From assembly GCF_018446385.1 (NCBI RefSeq), contig NC_056004.1, positions 29,642,492 to 29,706,491 of the forward strand: a stretch of DNA of 64,000 nucleotides, in the 5' to 3' direction. Of the stretch, positions 35,255-46,970 are shown one piece after another. The stretch comes from Zingiber officinale. Its lineage: Eukaryota > Streptophyta > Magnoliopsida > Zingiberales > Zingiberaceae. A program made the translations under genes and the position numbers. The notes beneath the pieces are model-generated. The model saw only the letters and a program-made list of their open reading frames with translations. It did no database searches and had not been told where the DNA came from. Positions within the stretch are counted from its first letter, which is position 1. Every line of letters starts with the position of its first letter.

Positions 35255-36945
35255 TGATAACCATGACTTTGCTATAATATTTTGATTCATAAGTGCATGC
35301 TTTTATTATCTTCTCATAGGTTGAACTCACATTTCATGAATTGTATTTATTCTTAGACTTAATTGTAAAATATCTCATTATTGCGATATTTGATCTAATA
35401 TTCGAATATGATCTTTGTAGGCATCAAAGGGCAAGAACTTGAGTTCGATCAACCCAGATGAGCTCAAATCTGAGCTTAAATGAAGAGATCAAGTTCTGGA
35501 ACCATCTGAACCGTTCATTTGAGATCATGAGTGATCTGAGTCATACATCAAAGATCTCTCTATCTAAGCCAAGGGGAAGTAGATCACAACCATTGATCAA
35601 ATCTGGAGCTTTTGATCCAGATTTAATATGATTCAACCGTTAGATAAGATTTGAAGCATTCTCCACCATTGATCGAGATTTGATTTGATTCAAAATGAGA
35701 AGCTATAGTGCTTTTTGGAGGATCATCAATTGCTATAGGGATTGCATCGAAACAGAGGAGGCGGACGATCTTGCTCCGACAATCTCGATCCACTTTCCAT
35801 CGCTGACAACCAATGGAGGTTAAGGGTGCTTCCCTTCCTCCGGTCATCATCCATCTTCAAGTCGGCGATGCCACTTCAACCATTTGATCTCTAGCTTGGT
35901 CGCGATTTTTGAGCGTAGAGGAAGAAGTGGAGAAAAGGAGAAGCAAATGGATTTGATCTGGTTCCTTCGTCTTTCAGCCGACGATCTTCTTCCCTGAAGC
36001 TCTGCACCTATCTAAATGATCAGAAGTGTTTGCTTCTGAACCCCTTTGATTTCTGCACCAATTTCTAGCTTCAGTTGTGTCACTGGATCAGATCATCTAA
36101 TTTGATCAATTTTTCGTCATCTGCAAGGTCCGGACATCTTCGTCCAATTCTGTGAGTGCTTGGGGTTTCCTCCAGCTCACCTTGGTTTATCACTTCTCCC
36201 ATATTTCATTTCTATATTTCTGTATTTTCCATTTCCAACTTAGTTTAGTTGTGTTGACAGATTAGTTTCATAGATCTGAATTATTTGGGTTAGATGAAGG
36301 TTTAGATCTGTTTCCTTGTTCTCAATTCATCTGAATGTTTGCTAGCTCCTCGAGTGGAGATCTGAATCCGAGCTTGCATTGTTCATGAACTATTTTTAGT
36401 TGTTGTGCAATTGGTTCTCTGTTTACTATTCTTGGCATTAAGTGGTTCTGAATATATTTTACTTCTATTAGTTCTTGTTTTATTTAGTTTAGCTCCTCTT
36501 CATGGATCTGAGTAGATCTCCTTCCATGTGACGAATGGTTGTTTGATCCCTCACGTATCTAATCTTTGTAATTTGGTTTGTCCTTGTTTTTTTCTCTTGT
36601 TTAGTTTTCAATTTGTTTAGATCTGTTAATGGTGTAATCTATAGTATAGAGTGACAGTATGTTGTGGGTTTATAATTAATAGATATATAGGATTTCTTTT
36701 ATTGCATTAGATTTAGTTTCATAATTGTTTTGCTATTTCATTCCTTAATTTAAGAACTCAACAAAATCGAAAACCCCAATTTCTCATCAAAAATCTAAAA
36801 AACAATAACAAAGCAATTGTAAGATATCATCATTGTTATATTCGTTGGGAAACGACCTGAGTCATCTCTATGCTACATTAGTATAAAATGAATTCAGTCA
36901 CTTAATTCTTTTGATACTCATTTCACGATAAAATTACGTCTATAA
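35255..36945 (+). mobile_element. Solo LTR, probably Gypsy-type, copy 2
   Basis: It is 1691 bp, starts TGATAACC, ends CTATAA (decayed from TTATCA) and is flanked by GTTGC (35250-35254 and 36946-36950). It is similar throughout to 16225-19041 after removal of the insert there. No long coding frame. Confidence 0.8.
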
Positions 36946-37425
36946 GTTGCCCGGACGTTCAAGCGCTTGGATCCCTTTTGGGTGCTTAACTTTGATTTCC
37001 TGTAATACAGAGTTAGCAAAACAGATATAATATGAAATATAAGTATTAAAATATTTAGACAGTTTTGGGATTGTCCGATCTTGACTTTGTATTTTACTAA
37101 AACCTTAGGTCAGACCGACGCATACTGTTCCCTCAATGGGGAATGCGTCCTCACTAAATCTCTCCCCTCCAGTGCTTACCTCCACTTACCAATTGCATAC
37201 TTACTTAACTTTAATCTCTTGACCCACTAGGTTTTCTTACTAGATGGATCATTTGGACCATAGTTTGTAGAATCACGATCCTACACCAAATCAATTTAGA
37301 GTCAGGATCAGATCGGTCGTGATCAGATCGTAGAATCGTACGATCCTACGAAAACCCCTTAATTTTAGTATACATGATTAATAATTAGACAAAATACCTA
37401 AAAACCCATTTATATATAAATAGAT

Positions 37426-39350
37426 TGTTGGTGTAATATCCCTAGGTCAAGGTTGACCTGGTTGACTAAGCTTGAGTTGGCTCAAGTTTGAGTCTTGATG
37501 TTTGGGTTTTGATGTTTGACAATACATGGAAATTGCAGATGCAATCGTCTATTTGGGGAGATTATTGATACAATTCCCCTCTGGTTAAGGTTGACCAGTC
37601 AGATGTGAAGAAGAGTCAAGTAGGTCAAAGGATTGACCGGATACTTGACTGAGAAAGTCCTAACTGGAGGTTAGGTAATTGAAAGTCCCGGTGAGTGAAG
37701 TTAGGCAGGTAAAAGTCCCAGTGAGTGAAGTCAGGCAGTGGTGAAAATCCTAGTGAGTGAAGTCAGGTGGAAGCCCTAGTGAGTGAAGCTAGGTGAAAGT
37801 CTTGGTGAGTGAAATCATGCAGATGGAAAGTCCTAGTGAGTGAAGCTAGGTAGAGTGAAAGTCTTGGTGAGTGAAGCCAGGCAGGGGAAAGTCTCGATAA
37901 GTGAAGTAGGTCAGTGGAAAGACCTGGTGAGTAAAGGAAGACACGAGGAAATCCAGATAGGTCAAGGGTGACCGCACATCTAGTGGAAGGAAGTCCAAGT
38001 GGGTTATGGAGGACTAAACACTTGGCACGAGATGGTAAGTCCAAGTGGGTCAAGGTTGACCGGACACTTGGTGCGAGGAAAAAAAGGCCAGATGGGTCAA
38101 AAGTTGATCGAACACTTAGCGGTCGTAAGTCCAATAGGGAGTTGGCATGGAACTAGAAAGTTTGGACGTAGTAAACTTTCGAAGGTCATAACTTTTGACT
38201 CGGATATCGGAATGAGGTGATCTTGGATGCGAAATGAAGCTCATTTCAAGCTCTACACATTTTTTTACTACCAATCGAGTTGCCAATCGATTAGGGGGTT
38301 CAATCAATTGGTCAATCGATTAGTTGACATGATTTTGTGCAAAAATTGATTAGCCAATCGATTCAGAAGCTCACTGTTCACTCAGAAACTCTCCCAATCA
38401 ATTGACCAATTGATTGGAGAAGCTTTGATCGATTACCCAATCGATCCAAACTATTTCTGCATAAAATCATGTCAACCAATCGATTGAACTCGTAAATCAA
38501 TTGGCAAGTAGAAAAATGTGTAGAGCTTGAAATGAGCTTCGTTTCACATCCGAGATCATCTCATTCCGATATCCGAGTCAAAAGTTATGGCCTTCGGAAG
38601 ATTATTACGTCCGAACTTCCTAGTTCCATGCCAACTCCCTATTGGACTTACAACCGCTAAGTGTTCGATAAACTTTTGACCTATCTAGCCTTTTTCTCCT
38701 CGTGCCAAGTGTCCGGTCAACCTTGACCCACTTGGACTTACCATCTCGTGCCAAGTGTTCGGTCCTCCATGACCCACTTGGACTTCCTTCCACCAGATGT
38801 GCGGTCACCCTTGACCCATCTGGATTTCCTCGTGTCTGCCTTTACTCACCAGGTCTTTCCACTGACTGGCTTCACTTATCAAGACTTTCCCCTGCCTGGC
38901 TTCACTCACCAGGACTTTTACTCTGCCTAGCTTCACTCATTAGGACTTCCCATCTGCCTGATTTCACTCACCAGGACTTTCACCTAGCTTCACTCACTAT
39001 GGCTTCCACCTGACTTCACTCACCAGGATTTTCACCACTGCCTGACTTCACTCATCGGGACTTTTACCTGTCTGACTTCACTCACTGGGACTTTCAACTG
39101 CCTAACCTCCAGTTAGGACTTTCTCAATCAAGTATCTGATCAATCCTTTAACCTACTTGACTCTTCTTCACATCTGACTGGTCAACCTTGACCAGAGGGG
39201 AATTGTATCAACAATCTCCCCAAATAGACGATTGTATCTGCAATTTCTATGTATTGTCAAACATTGAAACCCAAACATCAAGACTCAAACTTGAGCCAAC
39301 TCAAGCTTAGTCAACCAGGTCAACCTTGACCTAGGGATATTACACCAACA
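37426..39350. repeat. 1.9-kb inverted repeat of LTR U3 sequence
   Basis: The left arm (37426-38340) and right arm (38459-39350) are reverse complements over about 900 bp, separated by 118 bp. Each arm is the U3 part of a TGTTGGTGTAATATCCC-type LTR with AAGTC..GTGAGTGAAG..CAGGCAG minisatellite units and CAATCGATTG palindromes near the centre. Right of the right arm, CAATCTCCCCCTTTTTGATG (39349-39368) is a minus-strand polypurine tract, so that arm is the true end of an element and the left arm is an inverted copy. Confidence 0.88.
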
Positions 39351-40258
39351 ATCTCCCCCTTTTTGATGTTTGATAATACCTTTAAGTTAGGTTAATCTCA
39401 TAGCCTTAACTTCCTTTCATGCTAAGGCATGAATGAGGGTTTCCTTCATTCTCTCCCTTTCCTAGAAGATAAACTTCCTCTTTCGGTAATGAAGGCCTAA
39501 AACCCTACATAGATAAATAATTTTGCATCTATATGCAATCATTTACACCCAACACCTCATATTACATTATTACATGTATAAATTTAAATTAATCAGTAAT
39601 TTAACTACCATTCTTGTATAGTAATAATATTTATTTTCCATATCATAAAACAAAAGAAAATAAAATTTTTATTAACACAATAATAATAACACATTCAACT
39701 TCAAAAATATTTCTTTGGTTTATATGATGATCCAATTTAAAGGTCAACAAAACACTTAATGTATATAACAGAAGCTATTGAATCCTTTGATTCAAATATG
39801 AACGCCGGAAAAAATCTTCTAAAGACTGGTTGATGCCACACAATATTAAACAATAGGCATCTAAAAACTCATCATTTTGGAAAAAGAAATGATAGAATAT
39901 TATTGATAAATAACTAACTCAAAAATAATTAAACATATGTTTAAATAATTTAAAATCCTAACAAGATGAAAAAAAAGATAAAATCTTCCGAGCATTCGAA
40001 AATAATTTAAATGATATTTTTGCGATTTGAAATAGGGTAGTTAAGGATAAACTTTGAAATTTATTAAAAATCTCTAAACGAGCTTTAATTTGATATATCA
40101 TAAGCTTTGTGGTTCAATTTGAGTCAAAAGTTATAACCTCTCAATGTTTCCACTGATCTTGCTCCGATCCTGTTACGATCCTACCGATCCTGCTACGATC
40201 CTATGACAAAAATCAAGTATGTACGATCCTGGATCGATTTTGGGTTTCCGGATCGTAG
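39351..40258 (-). other. Internal non-coding remnant of an LTR element and hAT sequence
   Basis: AT-rich remnant of the element whose LTR is the right arm of the inverted repeat, followed by the hAT element's own repeats. No gene is seen. Confidence 0.5.
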
Positions 40259-40518
40259 GATCATACGATCCTACGATCTAGATCATGATTTTGCAAACCA
40301 TGATTTGGACTTCAGCTACTCGTCTGGTCCTCCTTGACCCAACTAGAGTTCCTACCAATCATTCTATTGGACTTCAACTTTGTATCAGGTCCTCTAGATC
40401 CATTAAGTCTTTTAGTCCTACACACTTGGTAACCAAATTAAAATAGACAAAATCTAATTTTAACCATTTATCATACATCAAAAGTTAAATTTGATTATTA
40501 ATACTAATTGCACCAATA

Positions 40519-41820
40519 GAAAGGAAATGCCACAGAGTAATAAGAAGAAAGATGTTGTGTATGTGGAGTTAGAGACTCATGACTTTGATGATTCTAACTC
40601 ATAGCACACGGAGCATCATACTATAGCTGGTGGTCGAACGAGATGAGTCATAAAACCACCCATCTTATACGGATTCGAAGACTTAGTATCTTATGCACAC
40701 ATCACTAGTAGCGAAGACCCTATATCTTTTCAGGAGGCGGTTCATAACTCTGAGAATGACAAGTGGATGAGTGTTATGGAGGAGATAAAGCCACTGCATA
40801 AGGAAAAAATGTGAAATCTAGTGGAGCTTCCTGTGGAAAAATGAGTTATAGAGTGCAAGTGGGGCATTGTAAAGAAAAAGAAAAAGGTTGACAATTTGAA
40901 AGGGCTAGTGAGCAAGGAATTTAACATAAAAAATTTGGGTGAGCCCAAGAAGATTTTTATGATAGAGATTCACAAGGACAAAGCTACAGGGAGTTTATGG
41001 TCGTCTCAACTTAACTATGTGGAGAAGGTACTGAATATGTTCAATATGAAAATGTCAAGTCAGTGAACATAACACTGATACATCACTTCAAGTTATCCAG
41101 TACACAGTACTCAAAGACAAATGAGGAGATCCAAGAGATGTTAAAGATTTCTTATGCTAGTGCAGTTGATTTTTTTGATATATGTCATGGTTTACACAAG
41201 ACCAGATTTGACACAAGTAGTTAATATAGTAAGCAAGTTTCTCTTAAATTCTGGTCGACCACACTGGGATGCAGTGGAGTGAATTTTCAGATACTTGAGA
41301 AATACAACTAATTATGACATCATGTTCAGTAGACAATCGAAAGATTCTTCAGTTGTTGGGTACATAGATGCAAACTATGCAAAATATTTAGATTACAGGA
41401 GCTCTACTATAGGATACGTGTTTACTTGGGTGGGAGGATCTTTCTATTGGAATCCTATGATACAATCTATTGTTGCATTGTATACTACGAAGTCAGAGAA
41501 CATGGTAGCAGTTGAAGCAACAAATGAAACTTTATGGCTTATAGGGTTGGATAGAGAGCTGAGCTTTCAGCAAGGTGGAGTCAAGTTGTTATGTGATAGT
41601 TATAGTACTATCTATTCAGCGAAGAATCAAGTGTATCATGAGAGAACCAAACACATTGATATGAGGTTTCACAAGATCAGAGAGTTGATTGCTTCCGAAT
41701 AAATTCAACTTAAGGAGGTTCACACTATAGACAATGCTACAGATATGTTGACGAAGTCTGTGACCGTAGAAAAGTTCAAGCATTTCTTGAACTTTATTCA
41801 TGCCTCTAGATGCTAGAGAA
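40519..41820 (+). pseudogene. Element D: Copia RT / RNase H remnant
   Basis: The frame continues from the break at 34600. DPISFQEAVHNSENDKWMSV (near 40710) is the start of the RT domain. Much of the RT core, including the YVDD box, is deleted: sequence jumps from the KKKKVDNLKG region to FNIKNLGEPKKIFMIEI near 40920. RNase H is better kept (41295-41702, TTKSENMVAVEATNETLWL) and ends near ADMLTKSVTVEKFKHFLN-type sequence at 41800. Confidence 0.85.
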
Positions 41821-41906
41821 AGAAAGTTCATACCTAGAAATTCAGGTAGAGTTTTGCTCAGATGCTTATATTCTTCATACATTTGAATATTCGACAATGT
41901 GAAGAT

Positions 41907-42150
41907 TGTTTATGTGTGACTCATATCTAAGGGAAGGCCAATGCGAGGGACGGAAGAAAAAATTGTTATAATTTTTCCATAATAAAATTCTGTTACGATT
42001 TTTTTAATAGAATTTTGTTACAGTTTTTCACAATAGAATTCTATTATAAATTTTCAGGTATGTTTTGACATGCTGGAGTTTGAACACTATTTATAGAGAT
42101 CATTATAGACCTATTGTAATATCTAGAGAATTATGAGGATCCCTATGACT
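41907..42150 (+). repeat. 3' LTR of element D, partial
   Basis: It starts TGTTTATGTGTGACTC after a decayed polypurine tract and matches the 5' LTR at 32796 until about 42150. Beyond that, to 42310, the sequence is unlike the 5' LTR and I cannot assign it. Confidence 0.65.
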
Positions 42151-42309
42151 AGTTCATGCTAGAGGTGTCATCTTTAATTTATCTCCCTTGATATAATATG
42201 GGAATAGACTATGAAGAATATCTAGGATGAATATTATCCTCTTTTACTATCAAGAGAATTATAAAGACTCAAAAAGAACTCTAATAAAACATAAGTTATT
42301 TTGATTTTT

Positions 42310-42775
42310 TCTTCTAGAGCGAATCGGCAAAAACAAAAAGTCTAGACGGGACTGACTCCGCTCTTCCCATAGGCGGCGTGCTTGACACAATAAGCTTAGG
42401 CATCCTCGACGTACGCATGGTCAAAATCCTCTGTTTTTTGCTAAATGGCTGATCTCAAATGTAACATCCAAATCAGCTGGAACTGTGTCATTGTTGTTAA
42501 CATGGAAGAAGCCACAGGGATTCATGACTTGATTCACCAAGGAAACGTGCTTGCTTCTCAGCCGATCGAACTCCTCCATAGGCCACTGCAACAGCTGCCG
42601 AACCAGCCTTTGCTGACATCATTGGCGATGGTATCCGACTCGTTGGTCCAGCTGGTCAAAACCCCCCTCCTCTTTGCTGGATCGAAGAAGGTCTTCAAGG
42701 AGTAGAAGTTATCATAATCGTACCTCAGCCTTTCGCTACTAGCAGCCAACCATAATGCCATCCCTATATTAAGAC
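42310..42775 (-). pseudogene. Cell-wall/vacuolar invertase (GH32) fragment
   Basis: On the minus strand the sequence reads [20 protein letters not shown], then [13 protein letters not shown], and in another frame [13 protein letters not shown] and VPADLDVTFEISHLA. These are successive blocks of plant beta-fructofuranosidases (family GH32, which split sucrose), C-terminal to the catalytic beta-propeller and into the beta-sandwich domain. At least one frameshift and several stops are present. Only about 150 codons are kept, and the active-site region is absent. It lies directly next to a BTB-protein fragment on the same strand. Confidence 0.78.
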
Positions 42776-42789
42776 CCATGTAGACGATG

Positions 42790-43748
42790 CATTGTATGCC
42801 CTTCCCACAAAACACCTGGGGTTCAACTCATTAGCACCAAGGACTCGCCGTCTGAAAGGCTTCAGACTTGAAGAAGAGTGCTTCAATTACTAATTTGGAT
42901 GCAAGGTTATGATCCAGGTCATCACACATGAGGATTTCTCTTAGTTTACTGCAACTCAAATAAGCAAAACGGATATGAGGGAGTAGGCGAGATTCGAGAA
43001 CTCAAAATATCAAGACATTCTCCCAGTAGTGTATATTGTGTGTGCCCACTTCACAACAAAGACACAAATAGCATCTTCTGATGTCGCTTGAAGGTCATCA
43101 CTTGATAGAATAGCTTCAATGCCAGCCAGGGGAAGAGTCATAATTTCGTCTTGGAACTTAGCTATCAGAGGTTGGCAAGGATGCCTTTAGCAACATCTAT
43201 CAGAGGTTGGTCAGCGGAAGCTAATGAAATGTTGTAAGGCAAATCCAGATACAACAGTGCCGATTTGTTGTCATAAGCAAACTCCCAAGTGGTTTACTGC
43301 AATATTGCATGCATGAAACAACCTCAAACTTTTCAACAGCTATGAGCACATCCAAAAGGAGAGTTGGAGACGTAATTGACAGTTTTTCACTATACATAAA
43401 ACTCAAGATCTCCATGAAAGTAGCTTCATCTTATTAATTAATAATGCTTTGTAATGCATGCTGCCATTCAGATTCTTTCATACCATTCGAAAAAAACCTG
43501 TAGAAGAAAGGGCTTTTTGCAACAAGAATAACAGAGTTAATGTAAATGGGTATAACGCTGAGAATGCAAAGATGTCTCATAATCGATGATTCCTTACTTT
43601 TAGAATCAACTACAGCTTGCAATGGACTTGGTGTCAATTCATGGGTCGCTGAAACATCATCTTCTTTATGATTTTCATATTCCTCATAATCATGGGACTT
43701 AGGCTCACAATTTGATGTAAATTCAGAAGAGCATTTTGCAGACTCCAA
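42790..43748 (-). pseudogene. POB1/LRB-type BTB-BACK protein fragment
   Basis: On the minus strand 43434-43748 has VAKSPFFYRFFSNGMKESEW, the heart of the BTB domain of plant POB1/LRB-type E3 ligase adaptors. It continues with FMEILSFMYS..LLDVLIAVEKFEVVSCMQYC (43221-43425). Pieces of the BACK domain follow with stops and shifts ([16 protein letters not shown]-like near 43110, KLVIEALFFKSEA-like near 42870). I see no introns across this stretch. It is a captured or processed remnant and not a working gene. Confidence 0.75.
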
Positions 43749-44689
43749 TGCATTTTCAAATTCTTATTATTTATTGTTGTACATCGGCTTCCTGGTTATT
43801 TCAATTTGTAGTCTATATCTTTTTGAAGAAAAATTTTATTATCATCTTCCTTTTCTTCCGAGACATCCTCATCAAATTATTCTTTCAACACCTTTTCTTC
43901 ATCGGTCTCAAATCTTTCCATACCGTGGTGGTCATATCCTTGTTGATTTTCTCCAATCTATATTGATACGGGTTTTGATGAGATAACTCGAAAGATGATG
44001 TGGTAAAAGGAGTCAAGATGACGGGGCAGTCAAAGTCAAGATGACGGATCAGTTACACTTGAAAAAGAGTAATGTCCCCTCATCTGGCATGGATCAGTCA
44101 CATAGTGCTAAGCTTCTTAGATTCCACTAGATCAGGTTATAATCCTGTCATGGAAGGATGATCAACCCTTAAGCCGAGCAAACCAGGGAGTCTGGTGTCT
44201 CAGGGCCGGCTAGATTTTAAGGTGACCATGAGCAAAGCCGGCTGACCTTAAGGGCCGACTAAAACGATTGACTCATTCCACAACAGACCAACTACTGGCA
44301 GACGGAAGGTAGGCAAACTCATTGGTAATAAAATCAGACAGACTTATATGTGCTGGTCGTACAAAAACTAGGGTAGGGCAAATACAACCCAGCTTGATAT
44401 GTTGATCAAGGCTCTCAGAACGAAGTGGGTCTTCTCTAGATAACTTATCATACGCTCAGTCAGGTAAAGGGACGATCGGACATATGACACTTATACTTTT
44501 ATTACTATTGCCTGAACGGAATTCCAACCCAACATATATTATTATCAAAGAGATGATGCACTCTATCATTCTCCAGTGAGTATATTAATGCTGCATAGAA
44601 CATGATTGAACGGTTTAATATGATGTATAGCAGTGGAATATATAGAATGCAACTGAATAACTTAATAAAAGAGACTGGCTTAAGGATCG

Positions 44690-45160
44690 ATCGAATATAT
44701 TCAGACAACAATATCATCTTAACAAAGCTACTAGCTTAAGGACCGGTCGGATTATATTCAGCAAATTACATCAGCTTAACAGGGAAGATGGCTTAAAGAT
44801 CGGCCAAGACATATTCAACAAACTACATCAACCTAACAGGGCAGCCGACTTAAAGACCGACCGAGACATATTCAATAAACTACATTAACCTAACAAGGCA
44901 ACCAACTTAAAGACCGACCGAGACATATTCAATAAACTACATCAACCTAACAGGGCAACCGACTTAAAGATCGGTCGATACATATTCAGCCAACAACTTC
45001 ATCTTAACAGAGCAGTCAGCTTAAAGACCGACCGAATTATATTCAGCCAATGACATCATCCTAACAAGGTGGCCAGCTTAAGAACAGACTGGATTGTTTT
45101 CAATTGACAATATCATCTCAACAAGATAGTAGACTCAAGGGTCGACTGAATGATACTCAG
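44690..45160 (+). repeat. 57-bp tandem repeat in G
   Basis: The phrase ATATTCAA recurs at 44811, 44868 and 44925, exactly 57 bp apart; flanking units are more diverged. Confidence 0.85.
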
Positions 45161-45429
45161 TAGACAATATCTCGACAACTTGTCATAATAACAACTTTGT
45201 GTCAGAGAATATTCTTTTGGAAACTTCTTCAGGGATCATCATGTTTCTTATCAGAAGACCAATAATAATAGCATATTCCTTCAGCAACCTCGGCAATAAC
45301 AAAAGTTAAAAACGATAAAAGGGGTATACATATGAGTAAAATAAAGATTCATCGGATGATTATGGTGAACTGCTTAACAAACTCTGACATATTTTTGTCA
45401 CCTCATGATTGCGGAGATTACATAAGGTG

Positions 45430-45441
45430 GTATATAAAAGG
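45430..45441 (+). promoter_or_regulatory. TATA box of region G
   Basis: GTATATAAAAGG, followed by a CT-rich leader. It is probably the promoter of an old LTR. Confidence 0.55.
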
Positions 45442-45689
45442 GGAGTTCTCTCTGCAACTAAGATGCACTTACTGACATCTACAACTCCACTCTCGCACAT
45501 ACGTTCTGACGGTTCTTCCATTCGTTGGGATCAGGACTGACTTGAGCATCAAAGAACCTTCGCTAGGGACCCCCCTAGTTCTAGGCACTGCCATTTTGTT
45601 GGATAATTTGCTTGTGCGTAAGATCACAGGAGAAGCTTCTTTTGAAGAGAAAGGTCTTCTGACGATCAATCACTCATCCATCGTGCCCA

Positions 45690-46370
45690 GCGCATCATCT
45701 CTGCATGTCTTAGATAGGATCATATACCTTTCTCATGTAAGAGAATCTCTCGCGGCTTTGCATCCCCAAAGGATTAGTCTTTGGCTGGACTTCACTGTCA
45801 CTTCTGTTGCAGTAGATATCAATTGTAATCGATTGATCGTGGACTTCCAACCCTGTTTGATTGTGCACTAGAAGGTCTGCTTGAATGTGAACTAGCAGGC
45901 CTACTGGTATTCTTAATCTCCATATCATAGTACAACCTCTTCCAATCTAGGCCTTTCCCTACTAAAATCTCCTCTCTCGGACGTGCAACCCCAAATAGAA
46001 TTAGTCGTGTTCTTGGAGGCTCACTCGATGTAGTAACATTCCTCTTTGGTGGATCTAAAATAAGCTTTTGTCTTCCCTAATCGTCAAACCTACGGTTGGG
46101 AAAACCTCCATGGGCACCACCTCCACCACCATACCCTCGGAATCTGCCACTGAAGCAGCCATGTTCTAGCTCCTCCTAGAATCACTCCCTCAGCCCAGTA
46201 GGGAGTTGGCTCATCTCGGAAGAGGTGAGCCCCTTGTCTCAAAGGCGTCTCAATGCCTGCCTATTCGGGTGCCTAAATTGCTGGCGTTGTCCTGTTTGAG
46301 AGGGAAGGCAACACCTTTTTTTCCTGCTTGGAGGAGGTAGCCACCTCCTTAAGGCTAGGGAATCTCTATG
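45690..46370 (-). pseudogene. eIF4B fragment
   Basis: On the minus strand, in shifting frames, are FPSLKEVATSSKQEKK (near 46345), GLTSSEMSQLPTGL (near 46210), a glycine-rich block, LFGVARPREEILVGKGLDWK (near 45960) and SRPASSHSSRPSSAQSNR (near 45880), then FGDAKPREILLHEKG (near 45770). This is the order of motifs in plant eIF4B, an RNA-binding cofactor of the eIF4A helicase. Stops and frameshifts are many. No intron is evident, so it may be a processed pseudogene or a transposon-captured fragment. Confidence 0.78.
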
Positions 46371-46679
46371 CAGACTCGCCAACAAAGAGGGACCGGGTGG
46401 AGGCATATCTGCGCCCATCTACTCGTGTTCCCCGACCTCTGCTTGCTCTGCAGCGTATGCCCTATTGTTCGCCGATCAAATCTTAATCTTCTTTGGAAGT
46501 TTGAGTGTACTAATGAAAAAAAAAATGCTGCAAGTGCTCTCGACGATACTCATCGGATGACAATTCATCGGTTGGTTCTAGTAGTTATTTATAGTAAAAG
46601 AACTGCTCCATTTTATTGATCTAATCAATAGCATTCTATATCTATGAAGTACCATAAATGTCTAGTAAATCAACTTGAA

Positions 46680-46965
46680 ATTCGAGATCTCCATGTCAAT
46701 CCTCTCGATCACATGTCTCACGATAATGAATTCGCACCCTCTGCTAGGCGCTAAGATAAATTTGTAACTTACCTCTGTAAATCACATTGGGTTAAATCTA
46801 CAAATTGTCTCTATAAATCCTCAATTATACCTTGGATGCTACGACTATGGTACAAGATTTTCCCAGTCAAAATTTGCCTGGAACAACCACGAGCACCACC
46901 ATGATGACCTTTCATTGGATATGACACTCGACTTCTTCAATTAGACACGACTAACTCTGATACCA
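46680..46965 (-). pseudogene. Family F leader and gag-like start
   Basis: On the minus strand TGGTATCAGAG (46955-46965) is a primer site immediately after the F LTR. About 50 bp further a frame resembling the start of a Gypsy gag (GHHGGARG..) is visible, with stops. The remainder of gag and pol is not seen before the eIF4B fragment. Confidence 0.5.
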
Positions 46966-46970
46966 ACTGA

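Larger units (their letters stand above)
37259..40302. mobile_element. hAT-type non-autonomous element with internal insertion
   Basis: The ends are inverted repeats (CATAGTTTGTAGAATCACGATC on the left, in shortened form CATGGTTTGCAAAATCATGATC on the right), flanked by a perfect 8-bp duplication ATTTGGAC (37251-37258 and 40303-40310). The subterminal sequence repeats TACGATCCT many times. No transposase is visible. A large inverted repeat and further LTR-element sequence lie inside it. Confidence 0.82.
34601..40518 (-). mobile_element. Solo LTR E2, heavily interrupted
   Basis: The insert is flanked by GAAAG (34596-34600 and 40519-40523). On the minus strand it begins TATTGGTGCAATTAG and ends CGATCTTACA, a decayed version of the E1 type. 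Removing it and one duplication restores the D reading frame. Its palindromic region (GGCGCCTGG-like) lies at 35000-35250, with a TATA box at 34990-34999 on the minus strand. It contains a Gypsy-type solo LTR (35255-36945) and a hAT-type element (37259-40302). Confidence 0.82.
43964..45690 (+). repeat. Degenerate LTR-like region G with 57-bp tandem repeats
   Basis: It starts TGATACGGG. A block of about eight 57-bp units (44690-45160), with GACTTAAAGACCGACCGAGA and AACCTAACAGGGCA in each, lies upstream of a TATA box. The layout resembles a Gypsy-type LTR. The right end and any target duplication were not found. Confidence 0.55.

Noticed and set aside
37763-39013. Similar frames at 37763-38134 (minus) and 38702-39013 (plus)
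   Set aside because: They are the two arms of the inverted repeat; the frame is a minisatellite by-product.
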